This document shows positions 44,111-53,270 of a stretch of DNA of 64,000 nt, in pieces (positions within the stretch are counted from its first letter, which is position 1; every line of letters begins with the position of its first letter). Source of the DNA: an uncultured Prevotellaceae bacterium (GTDB lineage Bacteria; Bacteroidota; Bacteroidia; Bacteroidales; Bacteroidaceae); assembly GCA_902785695.1 (NCBI GenBank), contig CACZZQ010000012.1, positions 62,001 to 126,000 on the forward strand, written 5' to 3'. The notes beneath the pieces are model-generated. The model was not told where the DNA came from, ran no database searches, and saw only the letters and a program-made list of their open reading frames with translations. The position numbers were made by a program, and so were the translations under genes.

Positions 44111-45814
44111 TTATTCATCATCGTCGATAATAACGACACGCTTGCTCTCAATTTTCCAAGGAGCACTGCCTTCCATAGCCTTGATGACATCGCCCACATA
44201 GCGAGCCTCCTTAAGGCTACCTGCCTTTTTCAGGAATTTCTTGGCATCGGTGAGGCGCTTGGTCATCACACATCCACAGGCCGCATTGAGGTTCGCCTTT
44301 GGATCTTCCGGATACTGGCGTGCTGCAATCAGCAGGGCATCAAGCCATTCATCAGACTTCTCCTCATAGCTCACGGCCACTTGGTACATCTCTTCAAGAC
44401 TCATGGCCTCAGGATGCGTGTAAATCAACTTACGGCCTTTCACCGGCTTATAGGCAGACACCTTATACTCAATCGTATAGTCCGTGTGTCTCAGACCTGG
44501 ATAGACATACTGCAGCAACCAGCGGTAAGGTTCACCGCCTCCCACACGCTTCAACAATTCCTCCTTCGCATCCGGATCCATTTGGCGGTCGATGATTTGA
44601 AGCAATTCATGGCGGTGATTCAGTACTGAATAGGGAGCCTCTGGTGTCTCTTCATACGACTGGCTGTCGTACCAGAAACTACCCTTGGTTTTTCGTGAAT
44701 CAGGATTGAGCAGGAATCCCTTCAGGTTTTCCCAGTCTTCCGGTGTATAGTCAGTCTGGAATACGCCGGGATCAAAGCTATAATTTCGCATTATGTAATT
44801 CTTCAGTGCCTCAGTACGCCCCATTGCTAAACGTGTGTTGTTGCTGTAAGGACTCTCTGGCGAAGCATAGCCATGAAGCGTAATACGTGTGACAGAGACA
44901 GACTTATCGAACATCACACTGTCAACCGATGCTTTTATCTTAGCCAGTTCACTGGGGTTCTTACGATAATACGGATAGATCACCGTTTCATTGACCGGGA
45001 AGTCCAGGAAGGCGTGGCCATTGAGCTGACGCACCTTAGTTTCTTCCGGCTCAGGCATGATCATCGGCAGTGGTGGACATTCTTTCAACTTATTTTTACG
45101 CAAGACCACCTTTGGCTTCTTTTTCTTTTTCACCAACATATACGTCAGACCCACCTTCAAGTTCGTACGTGTGTCAAGCGGTGTATCGTAGCTCACCCCA
45201 TTGAAATGGTCATCATAAAGCGTCTGGCTCACCTCCGCGCCAATGCGCCATTGGTCATTGAGCCGCCAAGTGGCCGTGACACCAGCCCGCAATGCCGGTA
45301 TCAGCTTGCTGGAGCGGGAATAGGCATGGCTGTAGGACAACGGCACATCATCAAAGCCCCAAGTATAGGAACCGCCGACACCTGCGAAGGCTTTCATGTT
45401 GAACGTACGTCTTTTTACTGGTTCATCATCAAGAATGCTTTCTTCTTTCCTGAGCAGATCCGTCAAATCCAGGGTAATGTCACCAAAGAGGGCAGTGCTG
45501 TTCCATCCCCACACCTCTTTCGATTCACATTCCTGCACATTACGGCTCTTGTTGTGGTTGATGCGCAAAGCTGCACGCCAGCCCCACAAACGGTTGAACT
45601 CCCTACCGATACCGAAGAACGCGCCTACTGACCACGGGTATGATGAAAACTCAGACCAAGGCAGATTCTCGTTGCCCGACTTGTTGATGCCGCCGTATAG
45701 CTGAAAGTAGAGCGGATCTTTGTCTATGCTTATGCTGTCAGATACCGTTTGTGAGCTCCCGGATACAGAGCAAAGCAGAAAGACAAAAGAAAATATTTTT
45801 CTCAGATTAGTCAT
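44111..45814 (-). CDS. OmpA-family outer-membrane protein
   Basis: The 567-aa protein has a signal peptide (MTNLRKIFSFVFLLCSVSGSSQ), an N-terminal beta-barrel of about 200 residues (YFQLYGGINKSG, WSVGAFFGIGREFNRLWGW, GAEVSQTLYDDHFNG) and an OmpA-like domain (about 280-365; VTRITLHGYASPESPY, then RLAMGRTEALKNYI). That domain normally binds peptidoglycan. The C-terminal 150 residues have TPR-like character (WLDALLIAARQYPEDPKANLNAA). It sits between two LruC-like/lipoprotein genes, 14 bp after the upstream one, so it may anchor those surface proteins. Confidence 0.85.
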   Translation of the reverse strand: MTNLRKIFSFVFLLCSVSGSSQTVSDSISIDKDPLYFQLYGGINKSGNENLPWSEFSSYPWSVGAFFGIGREFNRLWGWRAALRINHNKSRNVQECESKEVWGWNSTALFGDITLDLTDLLRKEESILDDEPVKRRTFNMKAFAGVGGSYTWGFDDVPLSYSHAYSRSSKLIPALRAGVTATWRLNDQWRIGAEVSQTLYDDHFNGVSYDTPLDTRTNLKVGLTYMLVKKKKKPKVVLRKNKLKECPPLPMIMPEPEETKVRQLNGHAFLDFPVNETVIYPYYRKNPSELAKIKASVDSVMFDKSVSVTRITLHGYASPESPYSNNTRLAMGRTEALKNYIMRNYSFDPGVFQTDYTPEDWENLKGFLLNPDSRKTKGSFWYDSQSYEETPEAPYSVLNHRHELLQIIDRQMDPDAKEELLKRVGGGEPYRWLLQYVYPGLRHTDYTIEYKVSAYKPVKGRKLIYTHPEAMSLEEMYQVAVSYEEKSDEWLDALLIAARQYPEDPKANLNAACGCVMTKRLTDAKKFLKKAGSLKEARYVGDVIKAMEGSAPWKIESKRVVIIDDDE

Positions 45815-45828
45815 TTTATCTAATAATC

Positions 45829-47742
45829 TTAATAATCATAATCTACATATAAATCGCCATCAGGTTCCTTATACCATTCCCAGAAGCGCATCCTCGTCGC
45901 ATCGCGAGACCAACCGGAGAAGTCCTTGTAGACCGAGAGAATATTAGTACCCTCCATAGGCCATTTCCATTCTCCTGCCACCAAGAGAGCCTCAGGCATT
46001 TTGCCCGGTTCCTGTGCTAGTGTTATCACATCGGTGCAATCATCACAAGTGCCACGCTGAATTTCAATGTAGAAACGCTGGGCATCATTGGCCATGGTAT
46101 AGCCTTTGGGCCAGGGGACACAGTCAATCTGAACGAATCCCTTATTGGCCAAAGCGACATTTGTATTAATATAGGTTTGGTTATTACTACTTCCAAACAG
46201 TTTATGAATCTCGCCCATATTCGTATCGCCATCGGGTCCGTCATAATGCAGATACATTCGAGAAGTAGAACCTGCAGCCATCATCCACACACAACAACGC
46301 TCATTTTCATAATCGGGTATTACCTTGATAACACAATCATTGAAATCAAAATCTGGATTACGATTTACGTCTTCAAATGCTATTGTCCATGGCATAGTAC
46401 CGTCATAATCCACATCAAGTTCAGGATCGGGTTCAGGATCGGGCTCTTTCAAATCTGGATCAACGATCTTTGGCATCAGTATTTTCAAATCAGATACAAC
46501 ACCAAAAATAACGTCATCACAATCGTGGTCACCACCTGCCACCAAATCTTCCATGCCCATCCAGATGACTTCATCATATTTTTTCACAAAGCTGCGATGC
46601 TTTCCCCGACCATTTCCTTCTGTATTCATTAATTCAGCGCAGAAGCATGTACCCATAAATTGGCTCGGGCTTGAAACATACGGCTGGATACCCATATTCT
46701 TAAGTACCGACCATTGTTCTGGTTCTGGTTCTTCATCAGCACGAAGATAGAATCCGACACGCATACCCTCTGGCACGTCAATTTTGAATGATATACCACG
46801 AAGTGCCGAGATAGCATCTCCATGTGTTTTATAAATTACCAGAGTGTTGTATGCATTATCTCCAGCACGGTCAGGGTTATTAGGACTGGAAATGCCGTAA
46901 GTGTCGTGCATATCGAAGTTGGCATCGTACCATGTGTTGGCTTTGAACAAAAATCCATCTTCTTCAACATCCTTATTGAACTGGTATTGTACTTTGGCCA
47001 AACCATCGATATAGTCCCATTTATGTGTTTCAGAGAGATCTACATACTTGATGTCATCGTATGTATTGGACGAGTGATAATAATAGCCCAAAATGCGTGA
47101 ACGTTGTTCTGCCTCATAACCGTTTACCCACGTAATATAGAAAGGTCCGTTTGACTCCAATTCATAATTACAATTTAAACCAGCAATTTTTTTTGCATCC
47201 ACACTATTTCTCAACAAGTTCATCATCTTGAAATAGTCCTCCAACTGTTCTGTAGTAAACTGATAATACTTTGCATCCCCCTTAATGCTATAACCGCAAA
47301 GCGATTCAGGCGGTGTACTGCCACGTGTTGTTCTTACTTCCTGTCGAGAGGACGTTTCGATTTGTATAAACTCTTCAGTCTTGCCTGTAAGGGTGATATC
47401 CTTCGTTGATATCTTGTTTTTATAAAGGTATCTTAAATAAAGTACGTCTCCCTGACCCTGTGGAGCTGTCATAGTGACCGTTCCACTGGAATTTATTTCC
47501 TTGTAGTCACACAACAGGAGTTGGTTGCTCTTAGAAACCATCAACCACATTTTCACCGGTTTGTCTGTCGAGACATTGACGACAAGTTTGACGGCTGTAC
47601 GCCACCATTGCTGGGTACTGATATTACCTCCCAGACTGTCTACAAATTCAGCATTGGTACGTTCGTACTCTGAAGCTTCTTCCGAATCACATGAAGAAAA
47701 CAACAGCAAGAATGCGAAGATTGGGAAAAAAAGATACTTCAT
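45829..47742 (-). CDS. LruC-like lipoprotein (DUF4842 type)
   Basis: I start at MKYLFFPIFAFLLLFSSC (47742) because it gives a normal lipoprotein signal; the frame extends upstream without one. The product is about 637 aa. The second half carries DHDCDDVIFGVVSDLKILMP (DUF4114-like) and, after a proline/acidic linker (PDPEPDPELDVDYDG), a DUF4842-like module with FEDVNRNPDFDFNDCVIKV. This mirrors the 749-aa LruC-like protein downstream. The glycosyltransferase gene ends 21 bp upstream, so it may be transcribed with the polysaccharide genes. Role: probably surface structure. Confidence 0.82.
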   Translation of the reverse strand: MKYLFFPIFAFLLLFSSCDSEEASEYERTNAEFVDSLGGNISTQQWWRTAVKLVVNVSTDKPVKMWLMVSKSNQLLLCDYKEINSSGTVTMTAPQGQGDVLYLRYLYKNKISTKDITLTGKTEEFIQIETSSRQEVRTTRGSTPPESLCGYSIKGDAKYYQFTTEQLEDYFKMMNLLRNSVDAKKIAGLNCNYELESNGPFYITWVNGYEAEQRSRILGYYYHSSNTYDDIKYVDLSETHKWDYIDGLAKVQYQFNKDVEEDGFLFKANTWYDANFDMHDTYGISSPNNPDRAGDNAYNTLVIYKTHGDAISALRGISFKIDVPEGMRVGFYLRADEEPEPEQWSVLKNMGIQPYVSSPSQFMGTCFCAELMNTEGNGRGKHRSFVKKYDEVIWMGMEDLVAGGDHDCDDVIFGVVSDLKILMPKIVDPDLKEPDPEPDPELDVDYDGTMPWTIAFEDVNRNPDFDFNDCVIKVIPDYENERCCVWMMAAGSTSRMYLHYDGPDGDTNMGEIHKLFGSSNNQTYINTNVALANKGFVQIDCVPWPKGYTMANDAQRFYIEIQRGTCDDCTDVITLAQEPGKMPEALLVAGEWKWPMEGTNILSVYKDFSGWSRDATRMRFWEWYKEPDGDLYVDYDY

Positions 47743-47762
47743 TATTGTTTGTTTTAAGATTT

Positions 47763-48506
47763 CTAATGTATGATCATGCATATTATTCTAATATATATAT
47801 ACTTTAGTCTTTGCTGCAAGGACTGCCAACGACTCAGTTTGTCTACCCACGAAGCCATGTAATGATGGATTGTTCGTGTGTTTTCTGTGATGTTCAGTTC
47901 TTTTGTATAATAATTCAATGGACAAAAATACTCTATCGGATAAACTAACAAGTTATTTACATAAACTACTCCACCTGATAATATCTGCTTATGATCATAA
48001 TCTAAGAATTGAGTAACATGTGGAGTAACATTGCCAGTATATTTGCCATTCCAACGAACAAAGTGAATCTGGTTATAATAGTCAACCATGTGTTTGAAGA
48101 AGGGATGTCCTTTTGGAACCCCCATGCCCAAACCTGCTGCCATGTTGCCATTAGGATTGTCGAATGGCGTTCCCTCCTGACACTCAAAGCCCATGAAAGA
48201 ACCTCGAGCCAAAATATCATCCAATGGACGTATCACCTCCACATCTGTATCGAAATAGATACCACCATAATGATAGAGAATCCAAAATCGAGCATAATCG
48301 CTCACATGGCCATATTTCCTTAATCGATATGCCTCTGCTATGTAGGGAGCCTGATTAATATTGAAATTATGTTCATTCCATTCCTTGATTTCATAATCAG
48401 GAAGGTATTTTCGCCAGGATGCGATACATTTCACAGCAAGGTCTGGCAGTGGGTTTCCACCGAACCAGCAGTAATGAATCACTTTGGGTATTTCTTTTTC
48501 TATCAT
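47763..48506 (-). CDS. Glycosyltransferase with DXD motif (Gly_transf_sug family)
   Basis: The 247-aa enzyme starts PKVIHYCWFGGNPLPDLAVKCI and has the donor-binding DXD motif in HYGGIYFDTDVEVIRPLD, typical of capsular and mannosyl-type GT32 transferases. It adds one sugar to the polysaccharide repeat unit in the cytoplasm. The start codon overlaps the flippase stop by 4 bp. Confidence 0.9.
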   Translation of the reverse strand: MIEKEIPKVIHYCWFGGNPLPDLAVKCIASWRKYLPDYEIKEWNEHNFNINQAPYIAEAYRLRKYGHVSDYARFWILYHYGGIYFDTDVEVIRPLDDILARGSFMGFECQEGTPFDNPNGNMAAGLGMGVPKGHPFFKHMVDYYNQIHFVRWNGKYTGNVTPHVTQFLDYDHKQILSGGVVYVNNLLVYPIEYFCPLNYYTKELNITENTRTIHHYMASWVDKLSRWQSLQQRLKYIYIRIICMIIH

Positions 48507-50035
48507 ATTTCGTAACGACTATTTCTTTTAAAAATTCTAGAACGAATCATATCTCGTTCTTCGACATCAAGACCAACAAGATAGCATACAACACAAGTTG
48601 CTATAAATGTTACTGCAAAAATAAGAATTCCAGTTATGATGCCGGAATCCGTCAACAAAAACATTACTAAGGGAGCTACACATGAGAGTGTCAACGCTAA
48701 AAGGCATCTCCACATCGCTTTACTAAGATATGACCAAATACTTAAGTGAATAAGAGATGCTGTAATTAGGAAACGCACCAAGCTTGCGATGGTAGTAATA
48801 ACCAAATATACGGCAAAAACAGTCCAGGGGGCTCCCCCAAGACGCAACACCAAATAAGCTGTTGGAACTACCATTATCATTAGAGAGCCATTAATAAGCT
48901 CATATTTCTTAATGGTGCCTGTTGCCATCACTGCAGTTGCCAAGGGATTAGTGGTCTGTTCCAACAAGGTAATTATCAGCAACAAAATCACGAACCCGGC
49001 AGCATACTCAGGTGTTTCTCCAAGCCATAACTTTAACAACAATGGAGATTCTACCATTATAGGAAGGCAAATAATCAACAGGAGGCAAAATGTAATACGA
49101 GTACTACGAAAAATGAGCAAGTGTGTTTCTTCGGTCAGTCCAGAAGCATATGCCTTTGTAATCTGAGGATTAATGGCCATCTGAAAATTAGTTGCAAACT
49201 GACTTGCAGCCCCCATAACCTGCATAGCAATCGCTCTCGCTGCATTGGCAATAGGACCAAAGAAAACATTCAACAACATATCCATTCCTTGTGTACTGAA
49301 TACGTAAGACAAATTGCCCCACATACTCCATCCAGCGAATGAGAACATTTGGTGGAAGAGTTGCTTGTTATGAACCCAACGATAACGGCATTCGTTAAAG
49401 TTGCGAGTACAATACACATTGTATACCATGCGAATTAGCAGTTTTTCCGCAGCAAACAAGATTGCATATAATATCAACCGGTCCATGCTGAATATCAACA
49501 ACAAATATACAAGCAAAAGTTTTAGCATGGCATCCAAAATGGATATATAGGCAAAGGCAGACATTTTTTCATGAGCCACAATGGCTGCATTATATGGATA
49601 GCTCATGATACTCACCACCGCTGTAAAGATGCTGAGCTGGTAGCACCACATAGCTGCTGTTGTACGTTCTGGTGGAATAACTAATTCTGTTGTCATAAAC
49701 CACAAACCTATAGTTTCACTCAGTAATACGATTACTGCGGATATGATAAGATGGATATGCAGGCTCGTAACGAATATGTTATTCAGTTTTTGTTCATTTC
49801 CCTTGCCTAATTCATAAGTCAGGAATCGAAGAGTGGATACGGTCATCCCATCGTTTAGGAAACTAAACATGATGACAACACCGCCAACAACATTGTAGAT
49901 ACCATAATCTTCAACACCTAACGTCTGCAACACAACTCTCGAAGTGTACAAACTGATACACATCATCAGTGCCATCCTTACATAAAGGACAACCGTGTTT
50001 TTAAGCATTCGTGCACTATTAGGGATATACGACAT
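48503..50035 (-). CDS. Polysaccharide flippase (Wzx/MATE-like)
   Basis: This is a 510-aa membrane protein with about 12-14 hydrophobic helices. The N-terminus MLKNTVVLYVRMALMMCISLYTSRVVLQTLGVEDYGIYNVVGGVV is the usual opening of Bacteroidota oligosaccharide flippases. It moves lipid-linked repeat units across the inner membrane. It is encoded upstream of a glycosyltransferase and downstream of a GNAT-type gene, within the polysaccharide locus. Confidence 0.9.
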   Translation of the reverse strand: MSYIPNSARMLKNTVVLYVRMALMMCISLYTSRVVLQTLGVEDYGIYNVVGGVVIMFSFLNDGMTVSTLRFLTYELGKGNEQKLNNIFVTSLHIHLIISAVIVLLSETIGLWFMTTELVIPPERTTAAMWCYQLSIFTAVVSIMSYPYNAAIVAHEKMSAFAYISILDAMLKLLLVYLLLIFSMDRLILYAILFAAEKLLIRMVYNVYCTRNFNECRYRWVHNKQLFHQMFSFAGWSMWGNLSYVFSTQGMDMLLNVFFGPIANAARAIAMQVMGAASQFATNFQMAINPQITKAYASGLTEETHLLIFRSTRITFCLLLIICLPIMVESPLLLKLWLGETPEYAAGFVILLLIITLLEQTTNPLATAVMATGTIKKYELINGSLMIMVVPTAYLVLRLGGAPWTVFAVYLVITTIASLVRFLITASLIHLSIWSYLSKAMWRCLLALTLSCVAPLVMFLLTDSGIITGILIFAVTFIATCVVCYLVGLDVEERDMIRSRIFKRNSRYEI

Positions 50036-50073
50036 AGTTCTTCAATGCGTAGGAATCAATTAATTACTCTTGT

Positions 50074-51132
50074 TCATACTTGTGCGTGGAAATAATACAG
50101 ATAATGATTTTTCCCACCAAGAGCATATTTATAGAATTCGTCACCACGAGTAAAGTCAATAATATTTATTGAATGTTTTTGTATCTGTTCTTTTATAAAT
50201 GCGTACATAAGGAGCATCCCTGGACTATAGCGTGCGAATGTCTCATCTGTCCCGACAGCCATCAGCAAAATTGTTTTATGGACGTAATCAATGCCATAAT
50301 TGAAAAAGGCTCTGATTTCATCTCCTTCATATGCAGTCATTACATGACAATTTGCATCAACCAAAAAAGGAAGAAAATGAGGATAGCGAAAAAGCAACCA
50401 ATCTTTTATCATCCGTTTATATCGTTTATAAACAATCGGCTCATAGTTCTTTTTCCCCAATCGACTAGCTCTTAATGATACTAATTTATGCTTATCTACA
50501 TTTTTGTCGTCAAAAACAAATCTCAGATCTTTTCCTGCCTTGTTCAAACGGTTTTGCGCAGTTCTAAGATTCTGTTTGGCACTTTTCGCCAAGTTTACCA
50601 TATAAAGTTCTTCAGTGTCTGGCAGATTCAAAGATACACAAACTTTTTTTTCTGTTGGGATATTCTTTCTATTAATGGAAAGATAAGTGAACAGAGCTGT
50701 ATCTTCTCTTATCTGTTCAAAAAACCAATCACAAATCCCATATTTCTCTTTAACCCCTAACATCAAAGCTTCAATGGCTTCATTTTCAAAAATCTTGTAA
50801 ATAAAATTCAAGTAGTCAGACCATCCACATCTACCTAAAAGATAAACTCCCTTTCGATTCAGATACATCCAGTTGTGTTTTACAATCGTAAGCGGAGCTA
50901 TAAGGACTGTCTCTCCATCTTTTTTCACAACGGCGATAACATTCTCATGAAGCCAATTGTCTTTCAACTGGTATGGAAAAATACTCTCATACCATCCAAA
51001 GGTTTGAAAATAAGTCATATCCATCCCTGTTTCCAAAGATGTCCATTCTCCCTGAAGTTGTTTCAGACATACTTGATATCTATCAGAACTTATTCCCGAT
51101 AATACAAGATAATTAACAATATAAGTAGCCAT
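50074..51132 (-). CDS. GNAT (BioF2/FemAB-like) acyltransferase
   Basis: The 352-aa protein has two GNAT-like halves. LAKSAKQNLRTAQNRLNKAGKDLRFVF and the C-terminal RAFFNYGIDYVHKTILLMAVGTDETFARYSPGMLLMYAFIKEQIQ are typical of the Acetyltransf_6/BioF2-like family found in polysaccharide gene clusters. It probably acylates a sugar, perhaps an amino group of the repeat unit. The donor and acceptor cannot be told from sequence. Confidence 0.8.
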   Translation of the reverse strand: MATYIVNYLVLSGISSDRYQVCLKQLQGEWTSLETGMDMTYFQTFGWYESIFPYQLKDNWLHENVIAVVKKDGETVLIAPLTIVKHNWMYLNRKGVYLLGRCGWSDYLNFIYKIFENEAIEALMLGVKEKYGICDWFFEQIREDTALFTYLSINRKNIPTEKKVCVSLNLPDTEELYMVNLAKSAKQNLRTAQNRLNKAGKDLRFVFDDKNVDKHKLVSLRASRLGKKNYEPIVYKRYKRMIKDWLLFRYPHFLPFLVDANCHVMTAYEGDEIRAFFNYGIDYVHKTILLMAVGTDETFARYSPGMLLMYAFIKEQIQKHSINIIDFTRGDEFYKYALGGKNHYLYYFHAQV

Positions 51133-51140
51133 GGTTCTTA

Positions 51141-52079
51141 TTAATAATGGGAAAAAAGTATGCGGGATATTTTAAAAATCTTATTTATTATCCTTGCTAC
51201 CGGAAAATCATGATACTCCTTGGCATCCGTCGCAACAATGATAGAATCATTGAACTGTACATAGTTATACTGATGTCCTCCTTCTGCATAAAATTTCATA
51301 TCAGTGGGAATTATGTTGTCTTTCACAATATGCTCTTTATAAGTAGCATTATCCATCTGATCTACAGCCAACAAGTGAACATTGTCACCATAACGCACCA
51401 CACAATCTTGTGCAACTCGGTATAGCCATCCTTCCTTTTCAAATAGGCATCCTGCATTCCTTCCATACTTCATTCCTACCGCCAAAGGACTTGACGGATG
51501 TTCTTTATAAGGGCCTTTCAACGAATCAGCATAATACAAGAGAAGGTGATTAACACCGTTCTTCATAACGGTAACCATCAAATAGTACTTTCCATCTTTC
51601 TTGTAAACGGAGGCATCTGAATAGCTTATTTCGATATTCTGGTCTTTCCTCTGTTTTAAAATAGTTGCAACATGCGTGAAACATGTCAGACTATTGTCCT
51701 CTGCCCTGTAAAGCCGTACCTCTCCTGTCGCACATGTCTCTGGCATCATGTAGGTAGTATCTCCTTCCTGAAAAACAAAGGGATATGACAAATGGAAAGG
51801 TTCTTGAAGGACTGTGTGTGGCTTTGTCCAATTCTTCAAATCTGCCGTAGAAGTCATTTTGATGACTCCTGGTTTCCTGTAATCTTTTGACTCATAAAAT
51901 AGGTAGAGTCTCTCATCCTTGACAAACAAGAAAGGGTCTGCCTCAATAATCTTAGGAAGGAGAGACAAACAGCTGCTACTGTTACATATTTGGTGGATAG
52001 GAGATAACCTCTTTATGTCAAAACTATTCTCTAATCTACCTCTTAATATCTGTATCTTAAAACATTCTGTTTGTCTCAT
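51141..52079 (-). CDS. GH43-like five-bladed propeller protein of the polysaccharide locus
   Basis: The 312-aa protein shows repeated propeller blades: IIEADPFLFVKDERLYLFYESKD, YPFVFQEGDTTYMMPETCATGEVRLYRA and SDASVYKKDGKYYLMVTV. The PETC and EADPF motifs match the domain found in formyl- and glucosamine inositolphosphorylceramide transferase-like proteins, common in O-antigen loci of Bacteroidota. A glycosyl-transfer or hydrolase function is possible; I cannot choose. It has no signal peptide and ends 8 bp before the GNAT-type gene. Confidence 0.7.
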   Translation of the reverse strand: MRQTECFKIQILRGRLENSFDIKRLSPIHQICNSSSCLSLLPKIIEADPFLFVKDERLYLFYESKDYRKPGVIKMTSTADLKNWTKPHTVLQEPFHLSYPFVFQEGDTTYMMPETCATGEVRLYRAEDNSLTCFTHVATILKQRKDQNIEISYSDASVYKKDGKYYLMVTVMKNGVNHLLLYYADSLKGPYKEHPSSPLAVGMKYGRNAGCLFEKEGWLYRVAQDCVVRYGDNVHLLAVDQMDNATYKEHIVKDNIIPTDMKFYAEGGHQYNYVQFNDSIIVATDAKEYHDFPVARIINKIFKISRILFSHY

Positions 52080-52101
52080 CCTTCTTCTTTGCTGTTATTC
52101 A

Positions 52102-53085
52102 TTATCTCTTGTCATCCCATCCGAAAGGATGTGCTGCCAACGGCATTCTTGCCATTGGATGGTAGTCGCCCTTCAAGCCAATCGGTGATGCGTTACGGAT
52201 GTCACTCACAATCTCAATGCTGGGACGTGCCTCACTGATACGGAAGCCTTCACCAGCCAGGATTTTCTCGTAGCTCTTGGTGTGCAATTCTGTGAATCCT
52301 ACGCTAAACTCAAACTCTTCGCCATCAATATTCAGTGTGCGATAGGTTCGTTTCTCACCTTGAACGGCATTAGGAGGCAAGCAATCAGCATTGATGCTGA
52401 GGAAGTAGCGAACACGAGCCTTCTCAAGTTCCAAATAACCTGACACACGGTCGAAGCTCATCACATGCACCACGTTACGCTTCACAGGACCGAACACCCA
52501 CTGCAGCATATCATAGAAGTGCACACCGATATTGGTAGCCACGCCACCACTCTTGCGAATGTCACCCTTCCAAGAGATATAGTACCACTTACCACGAGAA
52601 GTGATATAGGTCAGATCTACATCATGAATCTTGTCCTGTGGTCCCTCGTCCACTTTCTTTTTCAGTGCAACAATAGCATCGTGCAGACGCAGTTGCAGAA
52701 TGGTATAGGCCTTATGACCTGTCTCTTTTTCCATTTCCACCAGGTTGTCAATGTTCCAGGGGTTCAGCACCAAAGGCTTCTCACAGATGACATCCGTGCC
52801 TAAGCGCAGTCCGTAACGGATAAAGGCATCGTGGGTATAGTTAGGTGTACAGATGGAAGTGAAATGCAAGGGGTTGGGCTTACGCATCTGCTTCGAGCAG
52901 AAACGATCAAACTGCTCATTCTCAGTATAGAACACACAATCGGGGAACGAGCTGTCCAAACGTCCAACACTGTCAAACTTGTCGTAAGCTACCATGAGGT
53001 TGTTGCCAGTATCGGCAATAGCCTTGATGTGACGCGGAGCAATATAGCCCGCAGCACCAATCAATGCAAAATTTTTCTTTTCCAT
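52102..53085 (-). CDS. Gfo/Idh/MocA oxidoreductase, WlbA/WbpB-like sugar dehydrogenase
   Basis: The product (327 aa from MEKKNFALIG) has the NAD motif NFALIGAAGYIAPRHIKAI, as in WlbA/WbpB UDP-GlcNAcA 3-dehydrogenase, and the catalytic region CEKPLVLNPWN with VATNIGVHFYDMLQWVFGP. It would oxidise C3 of UDP-HexNAc uronic acid, the step before 3-amino sugar formation, and fits the TviB-type dehydrogenase and the amidotransferase of the locus. Upstream in-frame ATGs (53103) exist, but the family begins at 53085. The 53086-53270 spacer holds GGTAATTCATG repeats and no gene. Confidence 0.85.
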   Translation of the reverse strand: MEKKNFALIGAAGYIAPRHIKAIADTGNNLMVAYDKFDSVGRLDSSFPDCVFYTENEQFDRFCSKQMRKPNPLHFTSICTPNYTHDAFIRYGLRLGTDVICEKPLVLNPWNIDNLVEMEKETGHKAYTILQLRLHDAIVALKKKVDEGPQDKIHDVDLTYITSRGKWYYISWKGDIRKSGGVATNIGVHFYDMLQWVFGPVKRNVVHVMSFDRVSGYLELEKARVRYFLSINADCLPPNAVQGEKRTYRTLNIDGEEFEFSVGFTELHTKSYEKILAGEGFRISEARPSIEIVSDIRNASPIGLKGDYHPMARMPLAAHPFGWDDKR

Positions 53086-53188
53086 AATTGTTTTTTTTGC
53101 CATAATAATATAGTTTTTTTCGTTTATCGTTTTCGTTAAGCAAATTATAATTCTCCAATTCTCTAATTCTTGACATAAAAAGATTAAC

Positions 53189-53224
53189 GGTAATTCATGG
53201 GACATTCATGGTAATTCATGTTTA
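53189..53224. repeat. GGTAATTCATG intergenic repeat
   Basis: GGTAATTCATGG, GACATTCATGG and TAATTCATGTTTAA follow each other. The motif is related to the ATTCGTGTTTAA repeat at 25181-25198. Confidence 0.65.
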
Positions 53225-53270
53225 AGATAAAACAAATCCGAGAATAGGACACAAGAATCTATGGACATTC

